The position numbers and the translations under genes were made by a program. Under the pieces are notes generated by a model. That model was given only the letters and a program-made list of their open reading frames with translations, had not been told where the DNA came from and made no database searches. Below are positions 1 through 7,117 of a stretch of 64,000 nt of DNA, one piece after another (the stretch's first letter is position 1; each line of letters begins with the position of its first letter). Origin of the DNA: Oceanisphaera profunda (GTDB taxonomy: Bacteria; Pseudomonadota; Gammaproteobacteria; Enterobacterales; Aeromonadaceae); contig NZ_CP021377.1 of the NCBI RefSeq assembly GCF_002157895.1, forward strand, positions 682,001 through 746,000, given 5' to 3'.

Positions 1-2
1 TG

Positions 3-1175
3 CAAACCATAGCGCGGGCTAACCGCGTGTATGATGACGAAAAAGAAAACGGCTTAATCGTCGACTATGGCAACGTTTACACCCAATTAGAAAAAGCCTA
101 TTCAGTGTATGGCGAAGGGGACAGTAAAAAAGGCGGCACGGGCAAACCTGGAGGCAGTGAAGGTAGTAATCCAGTAGAAAAGCTTGAGGAAATGGCAATC
201 GAGCTAGATGTGGCAATAGTCGCAGTTAAGGACTTTTTGCTTGAGGTCGACTTTAACCTCGATCACCTAGTGAATGCCGAGTCAGCCATGGCGCGCCTAA
301 CCGCATTAAGTAACGCAGCTAACGCCGTGAGCTTAAACCAAACCACGCGCACCCAGTTTGAAGTGGCGGCCCGCGATGTGTTTCGTAAATACAAGGCGCT
401 GTTTCCTGAGGAAGTGGTTAAGCAATATATGTCAGCGTTTAGCGCCATTGAAGCCATATATAAATCATTGAATCAGAAAACACTATCGGCTGATATTTCT
501 GCGGTAATGCGTAAGTTGCAGCAAGAAGTCAGTATGAGTGTAAGCACGCTCACCAGCGAAGTACATGAGACGGACTATGTGGACTTAAGCAACCTAGACT
601 TCGATAGACTGCGACAAGCATTTGCCAAGTCAGCACAAAAAAACGCATTAGTGTTTGATCTGCAAGAAGCCATTGCAAGCCAACTAGAACAAATGGTGCG
701 CCAAAATCCGATTCGTTTAGAGTTTTACGAAAAATATAAAAAAATTATTGCTGAATATAATGCCGGTAAAGATATGCAAGCCGTGCAGAAAGCTTTTGAT
801 GACCTTAATGAATTTATGAAGAACGATCTCAACCCCGAGCGAGAGCGTGCCATGCGTGAAGGTTTAGATGAAGAGACGTTGGCGATTTTTGATTTGCTCA
901 AAAAAGATGAATTAACAGCGGAAGAAGAAAAAACCGTTAAAAAAGTAGCGCAAAAAACCTTAGAAAAACTCAAGGCAGAAAAACTCAAAGTGGCACGCTG
1001 GCGTGAAAGCACCCAAGTCAGTTCCCAGATAAAAACCTTAATCCAAGATAACTTAGAATGGCTGCCACCAGAGGCTTACCCAGACGATGAGTTGGCAGAT
1101 ATAAGCCTGCTTGTGTATCAACATGTACACAGCAATTACCAAGGCGGTGGGCGTAGCACCTACGGACCGTTTTAA
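3..1175 (+). CDS. hsdR: Type I restriction endonuclease R subunit, C-terminal part (5' truncated by the window edge)
   Basis: The reading frame is open to the left edge. A GTG lies at 27, but the in-frame codons before it read QTIARANR, which continues into VYDD and NGLIVDY. That is the conserved end of the HsdR helicase core (motif VI region), so the gene starts upstream of the window. HsdR is the ATP-driven translocase and nuclease of the HsdRMS complex. Only the post-helicase helical C-terminal region is present, about 390 residues, rich in Lys and Glu and ending in GGGRSTYGPF. The nuclease and DEAD-box parts and hsdM/hsdS would lie to the left. An intrinsic terminator follows at once. Next downstream are a relaxase gene and a tRNA, so this R-M system probably belongs to a mobile island. 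Family assignment is firm; activity cannot be judged from this part. Confidence 0.9.
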   Translation, partial: QTIARANRVYDDEKENGLIVDYGNVYTQLEKAYSVYGEGDSKKGGTGKPGGSEGSNPVEKLEEMAIELDVAIVAVKDFLLEVDFNLDHLVNAESAMARLTALSNAANAVSLNQTTRTQFEVAARDVFRKYKALFPEEVVKQYMSAFSAIEAIYKSLNQKTLSADISAVMRKLQQEVSMSVSTLTSEVHETDYVDLSNLDFDRLRQAFAKSAQKNALVFDLQEAIASQLEQMVRQNPIRLEFYEKYKKIIAEYNAGKDMQAVQKAFDDLNEFMKNDLNPERERAMREGLDEETLAIFDLLKKDELTAEEEKTVKKVAQKTLEKLKAEKLKVARWRESTQVSSQIKTLIQDNLEWLPPEAYPDDELADISLLVYQHVHSNYQGGGRSTYGPF

Positions 1176-1181
1176 AGTAAT

Positions 1182-1208
1182 AAAAAGCGCCGATTTGGCG
1201 CTTTTTTT
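1182..1208 (+). terminator. Rho-independent terminator of hsdR
   Basis: Stem GCGCC/GGCGC with loop GATTT, flanked by A5 on the left and T7 on the right. It lies 6 bp after the hsdR stop codon. The flanking A and T runs extend the helix, so it may work in both directions. Confidence 0.85.
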
Positions 1209-1454
1209 ATAAATAACTTTCCGCTCAAGACTAAATATCATTACGAGTCAGCAATGGAAACATGACTTAATAAAACCATAAGTTAATTAAAGTAAACTAT
1301 TTATTATAAACTCACGAAACCCTATCAGTAGTATAGTTTTAATTAAACAATTAACCCTGTATAATATAATATAATATTATGTTACTGCCCCAATGGTTAT
1401 GTTTTCTGGGTTTACCCAGAGGCCATAAAAAATAAATATAAGAATGTTAATACA

Positions 1455-1583
1455 GCTAGTGACCGACTAGCGGTATTCGTCCCTCATACCGCATTCGGCA
1501 AAAGGGGTAGCCCCCTTGTTGAATCCCTTTCACAATATATAAGTTTAAAGTTTCGGCTTTGCCTCACTTTAAACTTATATATT
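1455..1583 (+). other. Cluster of inverted repeats upstream of the relaxase gene; candidate origin of transfer
   Basis: The AT-rich gap between hsdR and the relaxase gene holds four consecutive inverted repeats. They are GCTAGT/ACTAGC (1455-1471), GCGGTAT/ATACCGC (1470-1492), AAGGGG/CCCCTT (1502-1517) and a perfect 18-bp stem AATATATAAGTTTAAAGT (1534-1551) paired with 1566-1583. The last encloses a smaller GGC-TTT-GCC hairpin and is extended by one C:G pair. MobV-type relaxases usually have an inverted-repeat oriT just upstream of their own gene, and this block ends 70 bp before the relaxase start. No terminator-like T run follows the large hairpin. The oriT role is inferred from position and structure; I do not recognise a canonical nick sequence. 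The rest of the 1211-1653 gap shows nothing else. Confidence 0.4.
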
Positions 1584-1653
1584 GCGCACAAAAAAATAAA
1601 ATAACATCGATAATAATTATAATAATAATAATAAAAAAATAAGGAATAACATC

Positions 1654-2883
1654 ATGGCTTATCAGTTCATTCATATCGAAACCTATGCGAAGATTTCTAA
1701 TAAAAACAATAAGAAGCAAAGTATTTTTGGCATAGCCAAAGAAGCAGAGCGTGCTCCTTGCTCTTGCTCTCATGTTACTAATCCACAACCTCCTAAAACC
1801 TTCGGAAAATCTCCCTCTGAGATAGCTAAAATGGCTGTTGAACTTGCTTCTAAGAGCACTGATCCCAGAGGTCGTAAAATCAGAAAAGATGGTCAAATCT
1901 TGCTTGCAGGGGTGGCTTCATATCCAGTCAGAATGGAAGATTTGAAAAATGCTGATGATGAAGTAAAAGAGCATTTCTCTCAATGGCTCAGGCTGACTCG
2001 TGAATTCTTAAGGGGTGAATACGGTGCTCAACTCCAAGGCCACGTTGTTCACTTGGATGAGGAGTTTCCTCACGTACATTTTTACGTATTACCAGAGCCT
2101 TGTGAAAGCGGCTTTCTGCATATTCGCTCTGTACATTGCGGAATGGCTGCACGAGATACTGTACATGAGAAAATGGAGGGAGCCGGAAAAGCTCGCGCAA
2201 GGCTATACAAGGCGGCGATGAGGTCTTTTCAAGACCGGTACTACGAACACGTCGGAAAACCATGCGGATTGGCTAGAACAGGCCCGAAAAGGGACAGGCT
2301 AACTCGTAAGGAGTGGAAACAAGAGCAGGAACGAATGAAGAGAATTGCTCTGGAGTTAAAAGAGAGTAATGAGAGATCTGATAAATTTGATGAAGCTCAG
2401 GATTTACTTGATAGAAAAATAGATATTCTTGAGAACAAAAAGCTTGAGATCAAGCAAGCTGCCGCTCAAGCTGCTGAACTTGAAGATAAAGCCATTCAAG
2501 CTGAAAAGTCAGCTAAGCATGCTCAAAGCTTAGCTATAAAAGAACAGAAAGAAGCTGCAAACATAAAATCAGAGGGCTTCTTTTCAGGATTTAGCTCAAC
2601 GATACAATTTTTTAAAAAAAAAGCTGCTGAGTTTGAGAGTAAATACAACAAGCTAAAGAAGCGGTGTATCACTCTTGAAAGCACCATTAAAGAGCAAAGT
2701 CAGAAAATCAGAAATTTGAACTCAAAGCTTGGACGTTATGAAAGTGAGCTTCGCTCTTTCGAGTTAAAAAACAACGATTTGACTAAACTTAATAGCACTC
2801 AAGAGCGAGCGATTTTAAGGCTGCGCGAACAGATAAGCAGCAAAGAGTATCACTCATCTTCTCGCTCATGTTTAGACGCTTGA
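1654..2883 (+). CDS. MobV/Pre-like plasmid mobilization relaxase
   Basis: This 409-residue protein is related to the Mob/Pre (plasmid recombination enzyme) family, which nicks oriT and pilots single-stranded DNA into a recipient. The key evidence is the metal-site motif HLDEEFPHVH at residues 133-142. It has the H-x-D-E-x-x-P-H-x-H spacing of MobM-type relaxases, giving H133, E136, H140 and H142 as likely ligands. Residues 1-215 form the relaxase domain, with AKEAERAP near residues 28-35 in the region of the usual N-terminal catalytic motif. Residues about 215-405 are Glu/Lys/Gln-rich and predicted coiled coil, as in other Mob proteins. The start has AAGGA 12 bp upstream. It lies between hsdR and tRNA-Arg, downstream of an inverted-repeat block that may be its oriT. 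No other mobilization or integrase gene is visible. In my hand alignment Glu replaces the usual catalytic His of the N-terminal motif. Confidence 0.75.
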   Translation: MAYQFIHIETYAKISNKNNKKQSIFGIAKEAERAPCSCSHVTNPQPPKTFGKSPSEIAKMAVELASKSTDPRGRKIRKDGQILLAGVASYPVRMEDLKNADDEVKEHFSQWLRLTREFLRGEYGAQLQGHVVHLDEEFPHVHFYVLPEPCESGFLHIRSVHCGMAARDTVHEKMEGAGKARARLYKAAMRSFQDRYYEHVGKPCGLARTGPKRDRLTRKEWKQEQERMKRIALELKESNERSDKFDEAQDLLDRKIDILENKKLEIKQAAAQAAELEDKAIQAEKSAKHAQSLAIKEQKEAANIKSEGFFSGFSSTIQFFKKKAAEFESKYNKLKKRCITLESTIKEQSQKIRNLNSKLGRYESELRSFELKNNDLTKLNSTQERAILRLREQISSKEYHSSSRSCLDA

Positions 2884-2918
2884 TTTGAAGCACTCGGAGT
2901 GTTATTTTTCCCATATTA

Positions 2919-2995
2919 GCTCCCTTAGCTCAGTAGGATAGAGCGGACCCCTCCTAAGGGTCAGGCCGTTGGTTCGATTCCAGCAGGGAGCGCCA
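2919..2995 (+). tRNA. tRNA-Arg(CCT)
   Basis: A cloverleaf can be drawn. Acceptor GCTCCCT pairs with AGGGAGC, D stem GCTC with GAGC, anticodon stem GACCC with GGGTC around loop CTCCTAA, and T stem GTTGG with CCAGC around TTCGATT. The discriminator is G and CCA is encoded. Anticodon CCT reads AGG. It follows the relaxase gene and precedes a strong terminator. tRNA-Arg(CCT) genes are common integration sites for genomic islands. Confidence 0.92.
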
Positions 2996-3000
2996 AAGCT

Positions 3001-3028
3001 AAAAAGACGCCTCTAGGCGTCTTTTTTT
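3001..3028 (+). terminator. Rho-independent terminator after tRNA-Arg
   Basis: GACGCC/GGCGTC stem with loop TCTA, A5 before and T7 after. It begins 5 bp beyond the encoded CCA of the tRNA. Confidence 0.85.
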
Positions 3029-3157
3029 GCTTCTAATGCCCCAACTTATCTTATTAATCACCAAAGGTACTCAAGTGTGTACCTTTTTCATTTACTGAAC
3101 AATTACAGAACATCAAAACTTAAGCCTTTGTTTTTGTTAAACAATAAAACTTAAGAC

Positions 3158-3207
3158 GCGCCCCTCCTAAGACTTAGTTGTAGGTTCGATTCCTGCTGGG
3201 GGCGCCA
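3158..3207 (+). pseudogene. Truncated tRNA-Arg(CCT)-like sequence
   Basis: About 165 bp past the end of the intact tRNA-Arg is a second tRNA-like fragment. It has the anticodon loop CTCCTAA, a T arm (GTAGG-TTCGATT-CCTGC), the 3' acceptor strand and an encoded CCA, but no D arm and no proper anticodon stem. GCGCCCC sits directly before TCCTAAG. The missing part could therefore have been lost by recombination between short C-rich stretches (CCCCT) in the 5' acceptor and the anticodon arm. It shares CCCCTCCTAAG and GGTTCGATTCC with the intact tRNA. It may be an island attachment remnant or simply a decayed tRNA copy; it cannot fold as a working tRNA. Confidence 0.65.
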
Positions 3208-3432
3208 CTACCCTATATAAATCAAAATCTTACTAGTAATTTTAGAACCAGCCCTGACTGTAGCCCACAAACCTAAAACACGACTTAAACGCTCGGCACC
3301 CGTATCTTTTGAGCCAAGATAACCAAAGTCGATACTTTCTCTCATCCCGCCTTCAATAATCAGTCTTGACCAAAAGCTTGAACCAACAGGCACCAAATCA
3401 CAATCTTCTTTGAGTTTACCTAGAGTGCGTTC
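3208..3432 (-). pseudogene. Unrecognised short open frame, possibly a gene remnant
   Basis: The minus strand is open for about 75 codons between an in-frame stop at the end of the histidine kinase gene and the truncated tRNA. It reads through segments such as KLKEDCDLVPVGSSFW and RESIDFGYLGSKDTGAERL. The composition looks protein-like, yet there is no good start codon or ribosome binding site, and its stop lies at the edge of the tRNA fragment. I do not recognise the family. It may be the C-terminal tail of a gene destroyed when the island or kinase locus arrived, or chance. Confidence 0.25.
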
Positions 3433-3435
3433 TAA

Positions 3436-4845
3436 TTATGCTAGAGGCAGTTGAACCCTGACCTCAAAGCCGTCCGTTTGACTCGTTGCGGGAGAATGTA
3501 GCGTTAGGTTGCCGCCGGCACCCAGAGCGATGGCCTGCACTATGGCCAACCCTAAACCCGCACCTTGTTTCACGCTCTGTTGATCATTCAGTTCAGTATT
3601 CTCTTTAGCGCCTTCTCTAACATTTTTTATATCATTCTGGCCACGCACAAAGCGGCCGGTTAAACCGGACAAGACTTCCGGTGCCAGCACGGTGCAGGTG
3701 TTGCTCACACTCAAGATGCCCGTCTTCGATAGGCTAACGTTAATATCGCTCTCGGATGCACCGTATTTATGGGCATTTTCCACTAAGTTGCGCAGTAAGA
3801 TGCCCAAGGCATCTATGTCCATCATGATTAGCACCGCCGTATCGGGCACCTTAAGCTGTAACTTAGACTCAGCGGTTAGTCGGCTCAATTCCGTCATTAA
3901 ATAGCGTAATACGGGCACCACATCATAGGCCGTGCCCGCCACTAAGGCGCCGCCTTCGGCCTTGGCTAATTGCAGCAGTTTTTCTGATAGCTGACTTAAT
4001 TTCTGCAAAGAGACTTCAATTTGGCGTGCGCGATCTTGCAGCGCTGAGTCTGTAGTCGCGTGCTGCAAGCGTTGAACTTGTGCCAAGGCACTGGCTAAAG
4101 GCGTGCGCAGTTCATGGGCGCTATTAGCGGTAAAACTACGCTCCGACTCCAGCGCTCGGCGCAGCCGTTGTAGCAGCTGATTAACCGCCTCGCTAACGGG
4201 TGCTATTTCGCTCGGCAGAGCGGCCTCCGTTATCGGTGACAAATCACCGGCGCCGCGAGTAGCGAGTGTGGCCTTATAAGCCAAGACACTGCGTAGACTC
4301 ACGCGCACCCAAAACCAAGTGCCAAATAAACTAAGCGGGATCAAAAACAGCAGCGGCATGAGTAGCGCCCACATGGCGCTGAGCATCGCCTGTTGCCGAT
4401 GGACCAGCGGCTCGGCTACTTCAATAAAGATAGAGCCGCTTACCGCAGACTCGCCGTAAAGCCGATGCTCGGTTTGCGTGCTAAAGCCGGGATTAGGTAG
4501 CGGCGCAAATAAGGCTAAGTCCACATCGTGAGAGCGCAGCAATAGGGTGCCATCTGCCCCACGCACCACGTAACTGATCAGCTCTTGATGTGTGTTCACG
4601 GCGAGCTTGGAGCGCAAGGCGGCAATCTGCTGGGGCGGCGTTAAGGGGTCCCGATTTAAAATTTCGGTAACAGCTAACGGCAAAATGCGCTGGGCAGTTT
4701 CTTCTAAGCCGCTGTCAAAAGCTTCATCCAACTCAGTGCGCAGCACAAGCCCTGAGGCTAAGGCCGCGAGCAGCCACAGCACGGTGACGCCTAGCGTCAG
4801 CCCTATACCCAGTCGTCCTTGTAAGCTGTTCATCCAACGCTGCAT
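3436..4845 (-). CDS. Two-component sensor histidine kinase (QseC/PmrB-like)
   Basis: This 469-residue membrane kinase senses an extracytoplasmic cue and phosphorylates its partner regulator. Residues 10-36 form the first membrane helix. A periplasmic sensor of about 120 residues follows, then a second helix near 158-182. After a HAMP-like linker comes the H box SAHELRTPLA near residue 245, with the phospho-acceptor His. The ATP-binding domain has LRNLVENAHKYG (N box) and GAGLGLAIV (G box). It lies 34 bp downstream of the response regulator and is surely co-transcribed with it. The pair is divergent from a PepSY/DUF2271/flavoreductase cluster, which suggests, but does not prove, that it controls those genes. 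An alternative start is Met5. The signal sensed is unknown. Confidence 0.88.
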   Translation of the reverse strand: MQRWMNSLQGRLGIGLTLGVTVLWLLAALASGLVLRTELDEAFDSGLEETAQRILPLAVTEILNRDPLTPPQQIAALRSKLAVNTHQELISYVVRGADGTLLLRSHDVDLALFAPLPNPGFSTQTEHRLYGESAVSGSIFIEVAEPLVHRQQAMLSAMWALLMPLLFLIPLSLFGTWFWVRVSLRSVLAYKATLATRGAGDLSPITEAALPSEIAPVSEAVNQLLQRLRRALESERSFTANSAHELRTPLASALAQVQRLQHATTDSALQDRARQIEVSLQKLSQLSEKLLQLAKAEGGALVAGTAYDVVPVLRYLMTELSRLTAESKLQLKVPDTAVLIMMDIDALGILLRNLVENAHKYGASESDINVSLSKTGILSVSNTCTVLAPEVLSGLTGRFVRGQNDIKNVREGAKENTELNDQQSVKQGAGLGLAIVQAIALGAGGNLTLHSPATSQTDGFEVRVQLPLA

Positions 4846-4879
4846 GTTTTTGTCAGCCTTATTTATGAGTGTCGTCTTT

Positions 4880-5539
4880 TCATGATAAGGCTAAGCGATA
4901 ACCCATGCCGCGCACGGTTTCTATCACTTCGCGGCCCAGCCGTTTACGCAGCCGGCTGACATACACCTCAATGGTATTACTTTCGATTTCGGCACCAAAT
5001 TCATATAAATGGTCTTCTAACTGCGCCTTAGATAATAAGGTGCCGGGGCGTTGCAACAGCGCTTCAAACACCGCCCATTCGCGGGCTGTAAGATCCAACA
5101 TCTGCCCGTTTTTATGCACAGAATGACTCACTAAATCCACTTCCAGCCCACATATATTAAGCACAGGATTAGGATTGCCATGATAACGCCGCGCCACGGC
5201 GGCCAAACGCGCCGAGAGTTCATTTAAATCGAAAGGCTTTACTAGGTAGTCATCGGCGCCGGCATTTAAGCCATTAATGCGATCGGTAATTTGGTCGAGG
5301 GCGGTTAAAATAATTACCGGCGTGCTGTTACCTGCACCGCGTTGCTGCTGCAAAAAATCCAAGCCACGGCCATCGGGTAACATCAAGTCCAGCAAGATCA
5401 GATCGTAGCGCGTGGTCAAGACGCAGGCGCGCGCCTCCTTTAATAGCCTCACCCAGTCCACCGCATGGCCGTCATCGGCAATTTGCTCACGAATAGCCTC
5501 GCCCAGCGCCACGGTATCTTCAATCAGTAATATCCGCAT
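4880..5539 (-). CDS. OmpR-family response regulator (QseB/PmrA-like)
   Basis: A DNA-binding regulator, the partner of the downstream kinase. The receiver domain (residues 1-115) has acidic pair E7/D8, phospho-acceptor D51 in LILLDLMLPDGRG, T/S switch region IILTALD, and the conserved Lys in DYLVKPFD. The winged-helix effector domain (about 125-219) has DLTAREWAVFEALLQRPG and VSRLRKRLG, ending in ETVRGMGYRL. The frame is open 23 codons further upstream, but the ATG at 5539 is preceded at the right distance by GAGGAG and gives the family's usual 219 residues, so I chose it. First gene of a two-gene operon with the kinase. Confidence 0.9.
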   Translation of the reverse strand: MRILLIEDTVALGEAIREQIADDGHAVDWVRLLKEARACVLTTRYDLILLDLMLPDGRGLDFLQQQRGAGNSTPVIILTALDQITDRINGLNAGADDYLVKPFDLNELSARLAAVARRYHGNPNPVLNICGLEVDLVSHSVHKNGQMLDLTAREWAVFEALLQRPGTLLSKAQLEDHLYEFGAEIESNTIEVYVSRLRKRLGREVIETVRGMGYRLALS

Positions 5540-5782
5540 CTGCCGCTCCTCGAATTGGTTTTTTTCTTGGTCGATTTTACTGTTGAGAGTAACCGCCTTA
5601 GCTGACAATCAGCTGAATCATCAGTTAAACAAGCTGATCTAAATTAAGTGGCGCCAATATAAGGTCGGCTATTAATTTCTGGCTGCCTGATATTTTTTGC
5701 CAAGTTGTTACTTTTGCCGGTCAATTGTTTTCCTGATTACGTATGAACCTCAGCCATAATGCACCCTGTTTCGGTTTGTTCT

Positions 5783-5886
5783 TTGTAGCTGCCCAATTTA
5801 TTCGGCAGGCCAGCTCTGCTGGCTGTTACTGAGGTTTAGATTTAAACAAAAACACCAAACCGGGCCGAATAAATTGGCCCCTACAA
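5783..5886. repeat. Inverted-repeat element with TTGTAG ends (family E)
   Basis: The arms are imperfect inverted repeats. The left arm starts TTGTAGCTGCCCAATT (5783-5806) and the right arm ends AATTGGCCCCTACAA (5864-5886), both running through ATTCGGC. A second, internal palindrome GGCCAGCTCTGCTGGC lies near the left arm. The element has no coding capacity and lies in the 539-bp divergent spacer between the response regulator and PepSY genes. I see no confident promoter elsewhere in that spacer. A related element with the same ends lies at 32995-33125. Confidence 0.6.
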
Positions 5887-6078
5887 GGTCAAAATACCAA
5901 AATGAGCCTCATACTCTTTACCAAAGAGGCGGCGCCTACCTGTAACCTATTGAATTCATTGCTTCTTAAATCTCTGAAACATGGCTGAGCCTTGTGGGTA
6001 ATCAGGATTGTTTTTGTCGTTCAGCAAGCTGTCAGTAAAGTGCGTCATGATTAAGGCTCACCACAGAGGAGTCCCCCC

Positions 6079-6483
6079 ATGAAACACATTCTACTGACTG
6101 CCAGCACCCTAGCCTTAGCACTTGGCGCCACTAGCGCCTATGCGGGCGATGATTGCCATGATGCGGTGGCCGATTGGCAACCACAAGAAACCTTACGCCA
6201 AATGGTAGAAGCCAAAGACTGGCAGGTAAAACGCATCAAAGTTGATGACGGCTGTTATGAAGTGAAAGGCTTGGATAAGGCAGGTAATAAAATCGAGGCC
6301 AAGTTTGCGCCAGCCACACTGCGCATTCGCAGCTTTGAAGTGGACTTTGACGATAACTCAGACTTGTCTGCCTATCCGATGTTACCAGTGCCCGTATTGT
6401 CAGCTAAGCCTGAGCGGCCTGCTACTACAGCACACGCCGCTACTGAGCCTATGCAGCCTACTGCGACGCCCGCTCAGCCCTAA
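6079..6483 (+). CDS. Secreted PepSY-domain protein
   Basis: A 134-residue exported protein. The signal peptide spans residues 1-22 (cleavage after AYA). A single PepSY domain of about 65 residues follows, with WQPQETLRQMVEAKDW, VKRIKVDDGCYEVKG and RIRSFEVDF. Two cysteines (about 26 and 59) could form a disulfide. The tail after residue 105 is low complexity, rich in Pro, Thr and Ala. PepSY domains are small periplasmic modules often found with membrane reductases, and that is the setting here: next come a DUF2271 protein and a PepSY-TM flavoreductase. GAGGAG precedes the ATG. The specific function is unknown; a regulatory or electron-transfer accessory role is inferred from context. Confidence 0.8.
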   Translation: MKHILLTASTLALALGATSAYAGDDCHDAVADWQPQETLRQMVEAKDWQVKRIKVDDGCYEVKGLDKAGNKIEAKFAPATLRIRSFEVDFDDNSDLSAYPMLPVPVLSAKPERPATTAHAATEPMQPTATPAQP

Positions 6484-6582
6484 GCTTTAGCAAATGCCTC
6501 GCTGGCACCTTAATACAGTAATGATTTGGCTGCCTGCTTGCTCTTTATAGAGCCTCACCACTTGTTATAGAAGGGCCTGACC

Positions 6583-7056
6583 ATGAAGAAAACAGCAACA
6601 ATACTCGCACTCACCGCTTTGCTTACCCTACCCAGTTTGGCGCAGGCAAAGCCCGTCACCCTCACCACTGAGTTGAACGGTTATAACGGCGACGGCGCTT
6701 ATGTGGCTATTTATCTCACCGATGCCAACGGCAAATATCAAGACACTTTGTGGGTCGCCGGCGGCAAGTCTAAATATTACAAACACTTACGTGATTGGGC
6801 GCGGGGCAGTGGTCTAAAGGCTGCGACATACGATGGTAAAACCGGTGCTAGCCTCGCCAGTGGTAACACGCTCACCACCACAGTTGAGGTTGCCGATAAG
6901 TGGCTGGATGCAGGTTATCAGTTGCGTATCGATACCGCAGTGGAAGACCTGCGTGAACACAGAGCCGAAGTAATAGCGCCTTTTACTCGCGCCAACGCTG
7001 GCCAAGTCACCTCAGGAAAAGGCTATGTAAAGTCTTTTAGTTACCAACTGCAATAA
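6583..7056 (+). CDS. Periplasmic DUF2271 protein, possible flavin-carrying subunit
   Basis: A 157-residue protein with a signal peptide (residues 1-22, cleavage after AQA) and a DUF2271 domain filling the rest. D84-G-K-T-G-A-S90 resembles the D-x-x-S/T-G-A-T/S motif at which ApbE attaches FMN to extracytoplasmic proteins. DUF2271 proteins are known to occur near ApbE and PepSY-TM reductases. The final residue here is Ser rather than the commoner Thr, and no apbE gene is in the window, so flavinylation is a hypothesis. The gene has AAGGG upstream of its ATG. It lies between the small PepSY protein and the flavoreductase, whose start is 61 bp downstream, which suggests one operon and an electron-acceptor role. 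Confidence 0.78.
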   Translation: MKKTATILALTALLTLPSLAQAKPVTLTTELNGYNGDGAYVAIYLTDANGKYQDTLWVAGGKSKYYKHLRDWARGSGLKAATYDGKTGASLASGNTLTTTVEVADKWLDAGYQLRIDTAVEDLREHRAEVIAPFTRANAGQVTSGKGYVKSFSYQLQ

Positions 7057-7117
7057 GCTCACGCCGAACTATTAAGGTTTAAAAGTTCAGGCCGCATGTA
7101 ATCCTAGGAGGCTCGCC

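Noticed and set aside
27-1175. Complete 382-residue protein starting at GTG 27
   Set aside because: The residues encoded before it belong to the conserved HsdR helicase end, so the gene runs in from outside the window.
1564-1896. Minus-strand ORF over the candidate oriT and relaxase start
   Set aside because: Low-complexity Ile-rich translation of an AT repeat, antisense to a better supported gene.
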